This document shows, in pieces, positions 1 to 8,401 of a stretch of 64,000 bases of DNA. The stretch comes from Burkholderia aenigmatica (GTDB lineage Bacteria; Pseudomonadota; Gammaproteobacteria; Burkholderiales; Burkholderiaceae). The DNA lies in contig NZ_CABVQC010000039.1 of the NCBI RefSeq assembly GCF_902499175.1, positions 20,370-84,369 on the forward strand, written 5' to 3'. The position numbers were made by a program, and so were the translations under genes. Numbering within the stretch: the first letter of the stretch is position 1; every line of letters begins with the position of its first letter. Below the pieces are notes generated by a model. The model saw only the letters and a list, made by a program, of their open reading frames with translations. It did not search any database and was not told where the DNA came from.

Positions 1-1025
1 TCGGGGGCGTGCAGATTCCACGGGTGGGCGATGAGGTCGTCGTGGATTTTCTGAATGGCGATCCGGATGAGCCGATCGTCACCGGGCGAGTTTTCAACGG
101 CGAGAAGATGCCGCCGTGGGGGCTGCCGGGGAGTGCGACGCAGAGCGGGCTGCTGTCCAGATCTTCACCGGGCGGAACGACTGACCACGCCAATGCGTTC
201 CGGTTCGAGGACAAGAAGGGCGCCGAGCAACTCTGGATGCACGCGGAACGGAATTTCGATGCGGAGACGGAGCTCGATCATTCGCTGTCTGTCGGGAACA
301 ACCACACGCATACGGTCGGGAACGACGAAACGATGCAGGTGAAGAACAACCGGCAGAGGAGTGTGGGGCAGAACGAGACGGTGAATATCGGCAAGAGCCG
401 GGTCGCACAGATCGGGGTGGATGAGACGCATGGGGTGGGTGGGAACCGCAGCGTGTCCGTCGAGGGCGACAGTTCGCATACCGTCGCGAAAGGCAATCAC
501 AGCCTCGCGGTGATAACCGGCACGCATGACGTTTTCGTGAAGGGCGACAGCACGCATGTCGTCGGCACCGGGTCGTATGCGACCAAGGTCAATGCTGGAA
601 ACCATTCCGTGGACGTCAACAAAGTCGCTTCATTGGCGGCCGGCCAATACATCGACATGGGTTCAGGAAAGAGTGGCGTGTCGATCAACAAGGACAACGT
701 CGGCGTCTCCATCGGCGGAACCGGAGGCGATACCGGTGTCGGGATCAGCGGCCAGGGTGGCGGTGTGGCCATCGCCGGATACGGCAAGGGCGTCAACATT
801 GCGGGCTACGCACCTGGCGTGACGATTTACGGCGAGAACGATCTCAATCTTTCCGGCAAATCGACGGCAAATCTTCAGGCGCCGACGGTCAACATCGACA
901 ACGGCAAGAGTAGCTGCACCGTCAACGTCAACGCGACGAGGATCGTTCTGGCGACCGGTGGCGGCTCGATCACGCTCGACGGATCGGGCGTGACGATCCA
1001 GGGGACGATTGCCCACATCAATTGA
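1..1025 (+). CDS. vgrG: Type VI secretion tip protein VgrG, 3' part (5' end outside window)
   Basis: C-terminal part of VgrG, the trimeric spike at the tip of the type VI secretion tube. The frame is open to the left edge (codons from base 3), so the N-terminal gp27-like domain is missing. The first visible residues (IPRVGDEVVVDFLNGDPDEP) are the conserved gp5 OB-fold core. Next come short repeats rich in G, N, H and T (about residues 85-190), as in the gp5 needle/DUF2345 beta-helix, then a glycine-rich tail. There is no extra C-terminal effector domain, so this VgrG probably carries its cargo through partner proteins. It heads a co-directional cluster with a DUF6484-like gene, a TPR gene and a PAAR-Rhs toxin gene, the usual arrangement for a VgrG-delivered Rhs effector. 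Family call is firm. Confidence 0.95.
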   Translation, partial: GGVQIPRVGDEVVVDFLNGDPDEPIVTGRVFNGEKMPPWGLPGSATQSGLLSRSSPGGTTDHANAFRFEDKKGAEQLWMHAERNFDAETELDHSLSVGNNHTHTVGNDETMQVKNNRQRSVGQNETVNIGKSRVAQIGVDETHGVGGNRSVSVEGDSSHTVAKGNHSLAVITGTHDVFVKGDSTHVVGTGSYATKVNAGNHSVDVNKVASLAAGQYIDMGSGKSGVSINKDNVGVSIGGTGGDTGVGISGQGGGVAIAGYGKGVNIAGYAPGVTIYGENDLNLSGKSTANLQAPTVNIDNGKSSCTVNVNATRIVLATGGGSITLDGSGVTIQGTIAHIN

Positions 1026-1080
1026 TTTCGACCGGCGCCTGCGGGTCACGCGATTGCATTCGAAGCATGGGAGACATTCG

Positions 1081-1704
1081 ATGGAAAACGAATCGGATCA
1101 GATGATGGTCGACGAAGCGCTCGAAGCCGAAACGGTCGAGGCATTGCGCCGGTTGTTCGCCAACGATGCGACGCCGGATCGCACGCGGCCTGCCGAACGT
1201 CGCGAATCGTCGACGATGATCGGCGAAGTGACCGATACGCATCATCCCGACGCGATGGGGCTCATTCGCGTGAAGTGGACAGTGCAGGACGACGTCACGC
1301 ACGAACGCTGGCTCGAATGTGTGGCCGACGTGAAGCCCCGCATCGGCGATCGCGTGTTGCTGCAGTCGCCGGCGAACTGGCCCGAGTACCTGATCGCCGG
1401 GCTGCTCGCGCGCAAAGGGCATGGTGAACCAGTCGAGCCCGTGGTCGAGCCGGCGATGGCGCTTTCCCTCGAAGCCGACAAGTGCGTGCAGATCGCGGAT
1501 GCATCGGGCTGCCCGCTGCTGCAGGTGCGGGCCTCTTCTGACGGGCCTGTCGTGACGCTGCTGAACCGGAACGTGAACATCGAAGTCGCCGGCAAGCTGC
1601 GGTTGAGTGCGCAAACGCTAGAACTGGAGGGCGGGCGAGGCGGTGTCGATATCCGGACCGAAGCGGACACCGTCGTCCGCAGCCGGTACGTTCGCCTGAA
1701 CTGA
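1081..1704 (+). CDS. DUF6484-like VgrG-associated protein
   Basis: 207-aa protein directly downstream of vgrG. The ATG at 1081 is chosen over an in-frame start 72 bases upstream because a GGGAGA ribosome-binding sequence precedes it; the upstream start would overlap the end of vgrG. The N-terminal ~40 residues are acidic and probably flexible. Residues ~45-115 form an OB-fold-like region (IGEVTDTHHPDAMGLIRVKW, then RIGDRVLLQSP) resembling the gp5/VgrG base domain. The C-terminus has short beta-helix-like repeats (VTLLNRNVNIEV, GVDIRTEAD). I recall such proteins as DUF6484 next to vgrG genes in Burkholderia; the domain name is from memory. A structural or adaptor role at the spike is inferred from this resemblance and from gene order. 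Confidence 0.7.
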   Translation: MENESDQMMVDEALEAETVEALRRLFANDATPDRTRPAERRESSTMIGEVTDTHHPDAMGLIRVKWTVQDDVTHERWLECVADVKPRIGDRVLLQSPANWPEYLIAGLLARKGHGEPVEPVVEPAMALSLEADKCVQIADASGCPLLQVRASSDGPVVTLLNRNVNIEVAGKLRLSAQTLELEGGRGGVDIRTEADTVVRSRYVRLN

Positions 1705-1721
1705 GAAGGCGGCCTGACGTC

Positions 1722-3020
1722 ATGCATCGTGAATTCTCCGCCATCGAATCGTCGCTCGAAGCGTTCATTGATCAGCCCGACGATCCGACGCTGTTGATCG
1801 AAGCAACCGACAACGACCTCGTGCCGGTTCTCAAGATGATGCAATCGCTCGACGAACGACTCGGCGATGCGGTTTTCCTGAATTTTCCGTTTCCTTGCGA
1901 CTCTGCCGACGCGTATTTGCAGACATGCATGGAAGCGCTTTCACGTCAGATCGACGAAGCGAGCAGTGCGCGCATCGAACGCGGTGAAGCAGCCTGGCCG
2001 CCGTTGCCGCTGACATGCACCGACCCAAGGCGCTCGCCGTCGACACGGCTGCGCGATGCCGTCACGCACGTTCGCACGCTGATGCCGGAAGGCACCAAGG
2101 TCGTATGGGCATGGCTGCCGTCACCGATGGGCGATTTCGGCGGCTTTGCGAAGCTGGTGCTGCAATGCCTGGCGCTGAACGGCTTTGAGGCGTGGATGGA
2201 AGGACACCGGTTCTGCATCCGCGACGACCGGAAGCATCCGTGCCTGATTCCACTGGCGCGCGAGAAGAAGGCCGAGCATGTGCTGATTCTTCCAGTCGAC
2301 TTCTCGTCCGAAAAGGCGACCCGTCATCTGGTCAACATCGCGAACGATGCGACGCATTCGCTCGAACAGCGCATGGGTGCCTTGCTGCAGATTGCCGGGA
2401 TCGATCTTGCACATGGCAGATTGCCCGAAGCGCAGCGCAAGTACTACGCGCTCTTTTCCTTCCACGCCGAGCGTAAGGACGCGACAGGCTGCGCAGTGGC
2501 ATTGCACGGCCTCGGCGATGTGGCTTTGCGCCACGGGTCGCCGCGCGATGCGAAGGACTGGTACGTGCGCGCGCTGCCGGCTGCGCTCGATGGCCGGAAC
2601 CTGCTGGTCGCGCTGAATGCGCTGATGGCGACGGGTAGCTGCTGCAACACGCTCGGCGAGCATGCCAAGGCCGCGACTTACTTCGATCTCGCGAGCGGTG
2701 CCGCCGGCAGGCTGATGCTCGTGCATACGAAGATCGAGGCGATGGAGAAGGGCGGTGTCGCGCTACTGGCGTGTGGCCAGGCGGCGGAAGCTGCGAAGAG
2801 CTGGATCGCCGCGAAGGGATTGTGCGAAAAGTTCGGCTGCGAACGGCAACGGATTTCCCTCCTCGATCGACTCGTTTCGCTCTACGGGAACGCCGGTCTG
2901 AAAATTGAGGCGAGGGCGTATGAGTTGGAGAAGGATCCGGTCTACGCAGCTCGCTTGCGCGGCGCTGCGCAGTCGGCAGCCCTTGATGGGATGTCAGGAT
3001 ATGAACGGGCGTGGCAATGA
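1722..3020 (+). CDS. TPR-containing protein of the VgrG/Rhs cluster, candidate effector adaptor
   Basis: 432-aa cytoplasmic protein with no signal peptide or membrane segment. The N-terminal half (to ~residue 200) is an unrecognised globular domain. The C-terminal half reads as consecutive helix pairs of tetratricopeptide type (for example GRLPEAQRKYYALFSFHAE, GSPRDAKDWYVRALPAALDG, GEHAKAATYFDLASGAAG). It starts 17 bases after the DUF6484-like gene, and its stop overlaps the Rhs start codon (ATGA at 3017-3020), so translational coupling with the toxin is likely. In other T6SS loci, adaptor or chaperone genes (DUF4123, DUF1795/EagR, DUF2169) sit between vgrG and the effector. None of those families is recognised here, so an adaptor role is inference from position and TPR content. 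Confidence 0.75.
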   Translation: MHREFSAIESSLEAFIDQPDDPTLLIEATDNDLVPVLKMMQSLDERLGDAVFLNFPFPCDSADAYLQTCMEALSRQIDEASSARIERGEAAWPPLPLTCTDPRRSPSTRLRDAVTHVRTLMPEGTKVVWAWLPSPMGDFGGFAKLVLQCLALNGFEAWMEGHRFCIRDDRKHPCLIPLAREKKAEHVLILPVDFSSEKATRHLVNIANDATHSLEQRMGALLQIAGIDLAHGRLPEAQRKYYALFSFHAERKDATGCAVALHGLGDVALRHGSPRDAKDWYVRALPAALDGRNLLVALNALMATGSCCNTLGEHAKAATYFDLASGAAGRLMLVHTKIEAMEKGGVALLACGQAAEAAKSWIAAKGLCEKFGCERQRISLLDRLVSLYGNAGLKIEARAYELEKDPVYAARLRGAAQSAALDGMSGYERAWQ

Positions 3021-6000
3021 GTGAATCCGAAACCAGCTTGACGCGCGCATCCAGTTCGTCAGAGAGCCATGCGACGCATTCGCATTCCAGCGCGGACACC
3101 GCGTGTGATTCGCTGCTTGATACAGTCAAGTCGACCTTCGATCCGTTCAAGCAGACCTTTACGTCGGACGGCAGCGTATTCCACCACGTCAGTGACGCAG
3201 TAAATTCACTCGCATCCCTGCAGGGCATGCCGTCGCAGTTGCTCAACACCGGCATCGCGCAGATTCCGCTGCTCGACAAAATGCCGGGAATGCCGGCGGC
3301 CACCATCGGCGTCCCGCACCTCGGTACGCCGCATGCGCATAGTCACCCGCCGAGCAGCGGTTTTCCGTTGCCAAGTGTCGGGGCGACCATTGGCAGCGGA
3401 TGCTTGAGCGTGCTGATTGGCGGCATTCCAGCGGCACGTGTACTGGATATCGGTATTGCGCCGACGTGTGGCGGGATAACGCCGTACTTCGACATTCAGA
3501 CCGGCTCGAGCAATACGTTCATCGGCGGGATGCGTGCTGCGCGCATGGGAATCGACATGACGCGGCACTGTAATCCGATGGGGCACATGGGCCACTCCGG
3601 CGGCGAAGCGGCGAGCGCTGCCGAGAAAGGCGAGGAGGTGGCGAACGAGGCGGCGCAGGTGTCCGGCCGGTCGAAGTTGCTGGGGCGGGCAGGGAAGGTG
3701 TGGAAGCTTGGCAATGCGGCGGTCGGGCCAGCGTCCGGGGTGGCGACTGCTGCCGATGACGCGTCGCAAGGAGAAATCGCCGCGGCTGCAATGACGGCCG
3801 CCCAGACGGCTGCGGACCTCGCGTTCATGATGCTCAGCAACCTGATGGGCAAGGATCCCGGTATCGAGCCGAGTATGGGCACGCTGCTCGCGGGTGACCC
3901 AACCGTGCTGATTGGCGGATTTCCACTGCCGGACTCGCAGATGATGTGGCACAAGGCCAAGCATGGGATCGGAAAGAAGGTCCGGCCGAAGTTGCCGAAG
4001 CCTCTGCAGGAGTTGGCTTGCGAATTTTGGGGGGAGCCGGTTAGTGCGGTGACCGGCGACGTCCGTAACGACTTCCAGGATTACCAGACGAACGAAGTCG
4101 TTTCATTTGAGTGGAGCCGCTTCTACAGCAGTGGCCGGAGCAAACTGGATAGCCCACTAGGGTACGGATATCGCCACAGTTGGCAACACGAACTCCGATT
4201 CCTTCGAACTCGCGCGGTTTACATCGCGCCGAGCGGCACCGAAGTCTTCTTCGCGCAACAGCCTGACGGTCATTATCGACGGGATGGAGACGGCTATGAA
4301 CTCGTTCAGTCTGGCAAGCATCGATTTACCATACGACACGAAATCGAAGGTGAGATCGATTTCGATCGAGCTGAATATAACGCTCCGTCAGCAATTTGCA
4401 TCGCTCAAATCCGAGATGGCAAACGAAGTGTTCTACGCAACGACACAAATCAGCGCCTCGCTCAGATCGCGCAGCATGACGGCAGGGGCAACGTCAGCCG
4501 GATCGTTGCTTTTCAACATGATGACGACGGGCACATTGTTGAAGTCCGGCTGACGGAAACTGGCGGGCAAACCAGTCGCGTCGCACGATATGCGTACGAT
4601 CCAAGGGGATGCATGATCAGGTGCGAAAACGCGCTTGGCTTATCCTCCAACTACGTGTTCGATGCATCGCGCCGCATGATGCGCTCCACTGATGCCAACG
4701 GATACTCATTCATTTACCGGTACGACGTTTCAGGTCGTTGCATTGAGACTACAGGGCAGGACGGACTCTGGCGAACACAATTCCAGTATCACCCAGGGCG
4801 CACCATCGTCACGCAGAGCGATGGTGGCGTCTGGTGCGTTCTTTACAACGATGCTGGGACGATTACTCGAGTAGTCGATCCTTATCAGGGCTCCATGGAG
4901 TATGTCCTGGGCAAGAACGGACGTATCGACAGTGAGGTAGGCGCTGGCGGGAGGGTCATACACTGGCTTTACGATGACCGGGGACGCAATACCGGACGTG
5001 TGGATCAGTGGGGCAATATCTGGCCACCCAAGGACGAAGCGCCCGTCCTGCCGGAGTTGCCCCCCGATTTCCTGCCAGGCACACCGCTTGGTATGCAGTG
5101 GGGCGATTCCGCACCAACCGACCTTTCCGGCTCAGTACAACTGCCTCCCGAGCAGGAGCGATTGATTGCACCGATCGTAGAGCGCATCGCAATGTCACGC
5201 TTGGGAAACACCACCGTTCTCAATCCTGCGGGCTGGATCGTGACCAGCAACAGCCAAAGCGGAGGCACCGAGCGATTCTTGCACGACGCGGCTGGGAACG
5301 TTATCGAACGGCAAGACGGCGATGGACGCAACTATTCTTACGAATATGCGTCATGGAACATGTGCATGACGGAAACGGATCCCCTTGGGAACCGAATTCA
5401 GTATCGATACGACCAGAAGGAGCAAATCGAGTCGATCGTCGACGCGAACGGAAATCAAAGTGAGTACACCTACGACTATCGCGGACGAGTCAAGAGTGTC
5501 CTGCGTCATGACACCTTGCGCGAGCTTTACGAATACGACGCTGACGATCACATAACCAGAAAAACTGACAGCAACGGTAACACCTTGATTCACCTGGAGA
5601 TAGGGGAGTGCGGGTTACCCGTAAAGCGAACGCTGGCAAGTGGCGAAACACATCGCTATGCATATGATCAACGCGGAAAAATCACAAAAGCATCAACAGA
5701 AATATTCGATATCGCCATCAAATATGATCTGGACGGTCGATTGATCAGCGATATGCGCGATGGCATTGGCATAGTGCGCCACACTGCAAATGGTTCAAGG
5801 TACACGAAGTATCTCGACCGCTTCGTGGTACGGCGCGAAGCGATCTCTGAAGGCGAAATCTCATTTCATACGCCAACGGGAGCCGTCCATCGAATTCTGA
5901 GAGACAAGAGTGGGCGGATTCTTCTACGTCTGGGAAGCGGCACAAATTTACTTTATCTCTTTGATTCCGTGGGTCGATGTCATGGTCGGCTCCAATGGCC

Positions 6001-7669
6001 GGATATTGCGCCAACACAGAATCGCCTGGTTAGGTACGACTATAGTGCAACCGGCGAACTGAATCGAGCATTCGACAGTTCATCACGTAAAACCGAATAT
6101 CTATATGATTTAGCGCACCGCCTGATCGGTCAAATCTGCGATGGGATGCCTGTGCGCCACTTCACTTACGACCGCGGTGGAAATGTCCTGTCCAATTCAG
6201 AATTGGAGCGACTCAGCTACACGGAAGGCAATCGACTTCATACAACCTCGAGAGCCAGATACCGTTACAACACGCGCAATCATTTGGCCGAGGAAATCGG
6301 GAATGATGGGCGCTGCATCGAATTTCATTACGACAGCACGGACTTATTGACAAGAATTGAGTGGAGCGATCGTCAGGAGATCTGGACAGCGAAATATGAC
6401 GGGCTATCGCGGCGACAATTCAAGCAAATTGGTACCGAGCGGACTGAATATTATTGGGAAGGTGATCGCCTGGCAGCCGAAATAGCACCGGATCACCGTC
6501 TTAGACTATACCTGTATGCAAACGATCTGGCGTTTGTTCCCTTCATGTTCATTGACTATTCAGATCTGGACGCAGATCCGAAAGAGGGGGCCGAATATTT
6601 CATCGAATCGAACCAGATTGGGCTGCCCGAGCGAATCGAGAACTCGGAAGGTCAAACGGTTTGGAGCGCATTGGATATAGACCCGTACGGGAAAATCATT
6701 GTCGCTCCGGGGAACACCATCGATTATGATTTTCGGTGGGCCGGCCATCATTATGACAACGAGACCGGGCTTCATTACAATCGATTTCGATCGTACCACC
6801 CGGGTCTTTGCCGGTACCTGCAGTCCGATCCCATAGGTCAATCGGGCGGCATCAACCTGTATGCCTACCCCTCGAATCCGCTCGTATTTATTGACGCGAC
6901 CGGTTTGGCTTGCGTCAAAGACGGCCACAAATCGACCAAAGGTGGAAATTGCGAACCAAGTTGCTTTGTCGAAACACCCGAATCTGAAAAAAATAAGTGT
7001 CCGGAGTGCAAACACGAAAATCCGGATCACGTGAAAATTTCTGACGAAGAATGGAACTCCGAAAAGGCAAAACTAGGCGAAAATGCGTCAGACGAGCAGG
7101 TGGCGGAATCCATTGCAAAGAAGCTAGCACAAGAGGCATTAGATTCGTTCAATTCAAATTTGAAGCGCCCCGTAAAGAAACGAACCGTAACGATCCGTGG
7201 CATCGATCTCAGGGCGCGTCCTTCCTCAGCTCGCCCCTGTTTGTCTGTCGTAGTCGACAAGCAAAATCGACGCGCATATTTTGGGCAAAATCAAGATTGG
7301 CCTCCACATTTTCATGCAACAGATTCTGATATGATGATAAGGAATAGAATTATAACGACAGCCCAAAATTGCATAAAAAAACTCGGCAACAAAGTCACCA
7401 CATGCTGCTCGGATGATCAGAATCACTCATTCAACAACGGCATCCCGGGGAGACATTCTGAAGTTCATGCAACTGTAGCGGCATTGCGAGCCCGGGGAGA
7501 TACCGATATAGGAAATCTGGTGATTTACAATGCAAAGATAAAAGAGAAAAATGGTTCATTTGGCGATACTGTTGAGGCCATGCCTCGGTGCGATCATTGC
7601 AACCCAATTACGGATGGAGCAATCGTCCATCATGAAATTGCCGAAGCGGAAGCCGCGGAATTACTGTGA
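3017..7669 (+). CDS. PAAR-domain Rhs protein with YwqJ-like deaminase toxin tip (T6SS effector)
   Basis: 1550-aa polymorphic toxin. The ATG at 3017 overlaps the upstream stop; a GTG six bases earlier is possible. Order of domains: PAAR-like spike region (about residues 90-310, with two similar segments, LSVLIGGIPAARVLD and GDPTVLIGGFPLP); a DUF6531/Rhs entry segment (PVSAVTGDVRND, ~350); many YD repeats (YDxxGR forms); and the Rhs core end (DPIG at 1271-1274, DATGLA ending at 1298), where Rhs proteins cleave off their toxin. The variable tip (1299-1550) is AT-richer, as is normal for exchanged Rhs tips. It has a PCLSVVVD..AYFGQN entry, H1480-S-E1482 and C1525-x-x-C1528, matching the H[AS]E plus CxxC zinc-site pattern of the deaminase superfamily; the HSE form and the entry motif point to YwqJ. 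The target (nucleic acid or nucleotide cytosine/adenine) cannot be read from sequence. The probable immunity gene follows. Confidence 0.9.
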   Translation: MSESETSLTRASSSSESHATHSHSSADTACDSLLDTVKSTFDPFKQTFTSDGSVFHHVSDAVNSLASLQGMPSQLLNTGIAQIPLLDKMPGMPAATIGVPHLGTPHAHSHPPSSGFPLPSVGATIGSGCLSVLIGGIPAARVLDIGIAPTCGGITPYFDIQTGSSNTFIGGMRAARMGIDMTRHCNPMGHMGHSGGEAASAAEKGEEVANEAAQVSGRSKLLGRAGKVWKLGNAAVGPASGVATAADDASQGEIAAAAMTAAQTAADLAFMMLSNLMGKDPGIEPSMGTLLAGDPTVLIGGFPLPDSQMMWHKAKHGIGKKVRPKLPKPLQELACEFWGEPVSAVTGDVRNDFQDYQTNEVVSFEWSRFYSSGRSKLDSPLGYGYRHSWQHELRFLRTRAVYIAPSGTEVFFAQQPDGHYRRDGDGYELVQSGKHRFTIRHEIEGEIDFDRAEYNAPSAICIAQIRDGKRSVLRNDTNQRLAQIAQHDGRGNVSRIVAFQHDDDGHIVEVRLTETGGQTSRVARYAYDPRGCMIRCENALGLSSNYVFDASRRMMRSTDANGYSFIYRYDVSGRCIETTGQDGLWRTQFQYHPGRTIVTQSDGGVWCVLYNDAGTITRVVDPYQGSMEYVLGKNGRIDSEVGAGGRVIHWLYDDRGRNTGRVDQWGNIWPPKDEAPVLPELPPDFLPGTPLGMQWGDSAPTDLSGSVQLPPEQERLIAPIVERIAMSRLGNTTVLNPAGWIVTSNSQSGGTERFLHDAAGNVIERQDGDGRNYSYEYASWNMCMTETDPLGNRIQYRYDQKEQIESIVDANGNQSEYTYDYRGRVKSVLRHDTLRELYEYDADDHITRKTDSNGNTLIHLEIGECGLPVKRTLASGETHRYAYDQRGKITKASTEIFDIAIKYDLDGRLISDMRDGIGIVRHTANGSRYTKYLDRFVVRREAISEGEISFHTPTGAVHRILRDKSGRILLRLGSGTNLLYLFDSVGRCHGRLQWPDIAPTQNRLVRYDYSATGELNRAFDSSSRKTEYLYDLAHRLIGQICDGMPVRHFTYDRGGNVLSNSELERLSYTEGNRLHTTSRARYRYNTRNHLAEEIGNDGRCIEFHYDSTDLLTRIEWSDRQEIWTAKYDGLSRRQFKQIGTERTEYYWEGDRLAAEIAPDHRLRLYLYANDLAFVPFMFIDYSDLDADPKEGAEYFIESNQIGLPERIENSEGQTVWSALDIDPYGKIIVAPGNTIDYDFRWAGHHYDNETGLHYNRFRSYHPGLCRYLQSDPIGQSGGINLYAYPSNPLVFIDATGLACVKDGHKSTKGGNCEPSCFVETPESEKNKCPECKHENPDHVKISDEEWNSEKAKLGENASDEQVAESIAKKLAQEALDSFNSNLKRPVKKRTVTIRGIDLRARPSSARPCLSVVVDKQNRRAYFGQNQDWPPHFHATDSDMMIRNRIITTAQNCIKKLGNKVTTCCSDDQNHSFNNGIPGRHSEVHATVAALRARGDTDIGNLVIYNAKIKEKNGSFGDTVEAMPRCDHCNPITDGAIVHHEIAEAEAAELL

Positions 7670-7686
7670 CGAGAGCGAGGAAATAC

Positions 7687-8133
7687 ATGAATCGTGAAGC
7701 ACCTATGTCAGATCTGACCTACAAGAGCAATGGTCTGACTTATCTTGGAGCCACTCCATTCTCGGGAGTCGCATATTCAGAGAATGAAATGGGGGTACGC
7801 GAAGAGGAAACATCATATGTTGATGGACTTAGATGCGGGCTCTCCAGAGAGTGGAACGATGACGGCACGCTGGTGAAAGAAGCTATGTACTCGTGGGACG
7901 TATTCCATGGGGCTGCCCGCACCTGGCATGACAATGGCCAACTCGAACGCGATGGCGAATACGAATATGGCATAGCGCTTCACGAAAAGCTGTGGGACGA
8001 ACAAGGCAATCTCCTAAGCGATTACGTCTTGTCGAAGGACGACGGGCAGTACGAATTTCTGGAGAAGCTTCGCCAGATTTATCGAGGAGGCAAGAACGTC
8101 GGCGACGATGAATCTGAGCCCGCGCAAACTTGA
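7687..8133 (+). CDS. YwqK/MORN-repeat family protein, probable immunity protein to the Rhs toxin
   Basis: 148-aa protein starting 17 bases after the Rhs stop. ATG 7687 is preferred over an overlapping GTG (7666) because GCGAGG lies six bases upstream; a further in-frame ATG lies at 7705. It contains MORN-like beta-hairpin repeats of the G-x-x-x-x-W/Y-x-x-x-G type (LRCGLSREWNDDGTLVKEA, VFHGAARTWHDNGQLERDGE, ALHEKLWDEQGNLL), the signature of the YwqK family. In Bacillus, ywqK is the antitoxin partner of the ywqJ deaminase toxin. Finding a YwqK-type protein directly behind a YwqJ-type tip supports cognate immunity, although the delivery system here is T6SS/Rhs. Codon use is AT-richer than in the surroundings, like the toxin tip, suggesting the pair moved together. 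Confidence 0.8.
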   Translation: MNREAPMSDLTYKSNGLTYLGATPFSGVAYSENEMGVREEETSYVDGLRCGLSREWNDDGTLVKEAMYSWDVFHGAARTWHDNGQLERDGEYEYGIALHEKLWDEQGNLLSDYVLSKDDGQYEFLEKLRQIYRGGKNVGDDESEPAQT

Positions 8134-8239
8134 TCAGAGCAAAACACCGGATCCGCACGGTCACGTCAGCTCTTGTTGGGCTGCATCAATTTGATTTGAC
8201 ATAACGTGAATTATCGACATTTTCGTTTGTGAGTCCCAA

Positions 8240-8381
8240 GTTCAGATGTCGTGTTTCCGCTAAATAGAGATGTCGTGTTTCGACATTAGTTTGATCGTCG
8301 ACCACCCGTTTGGGAGCGCCGGCGATGAACGCGACTGGGACGATCACGATGACGATGCGCGAGCTGGACCGATTCAAGGTC
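8240..8381 (+). mobile_element. Remnant of an ISNCY-like insertion sequence (left end plus truncated transposase start)
   Basis: Two direct copies of AGATGTCGTGTTTC at 8244-8257 and 8268-8281, 24 bases apart, look like the repeated terminal motifs of an insertion sequence. Downstream an ATG at 8325 opens a reading frame (ITMTMRELDRFKV) that matches my memory of ISNCY-family transposase N-termini. After the Val (~8381) the match is lost and the end of the opposite-strand gene follows almost at once (stop at 8402). This is therefore a 5' stub left after deletion or recombination. It lies exactly between the Rhs toxin/immunity unit and the next operon, so it probably marks the island edge. Family assignment is from memory. 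Confidence 0.55.
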
Positions 8382-8401
8382 AATCCGCCGAAGCCAACGC
8401 A

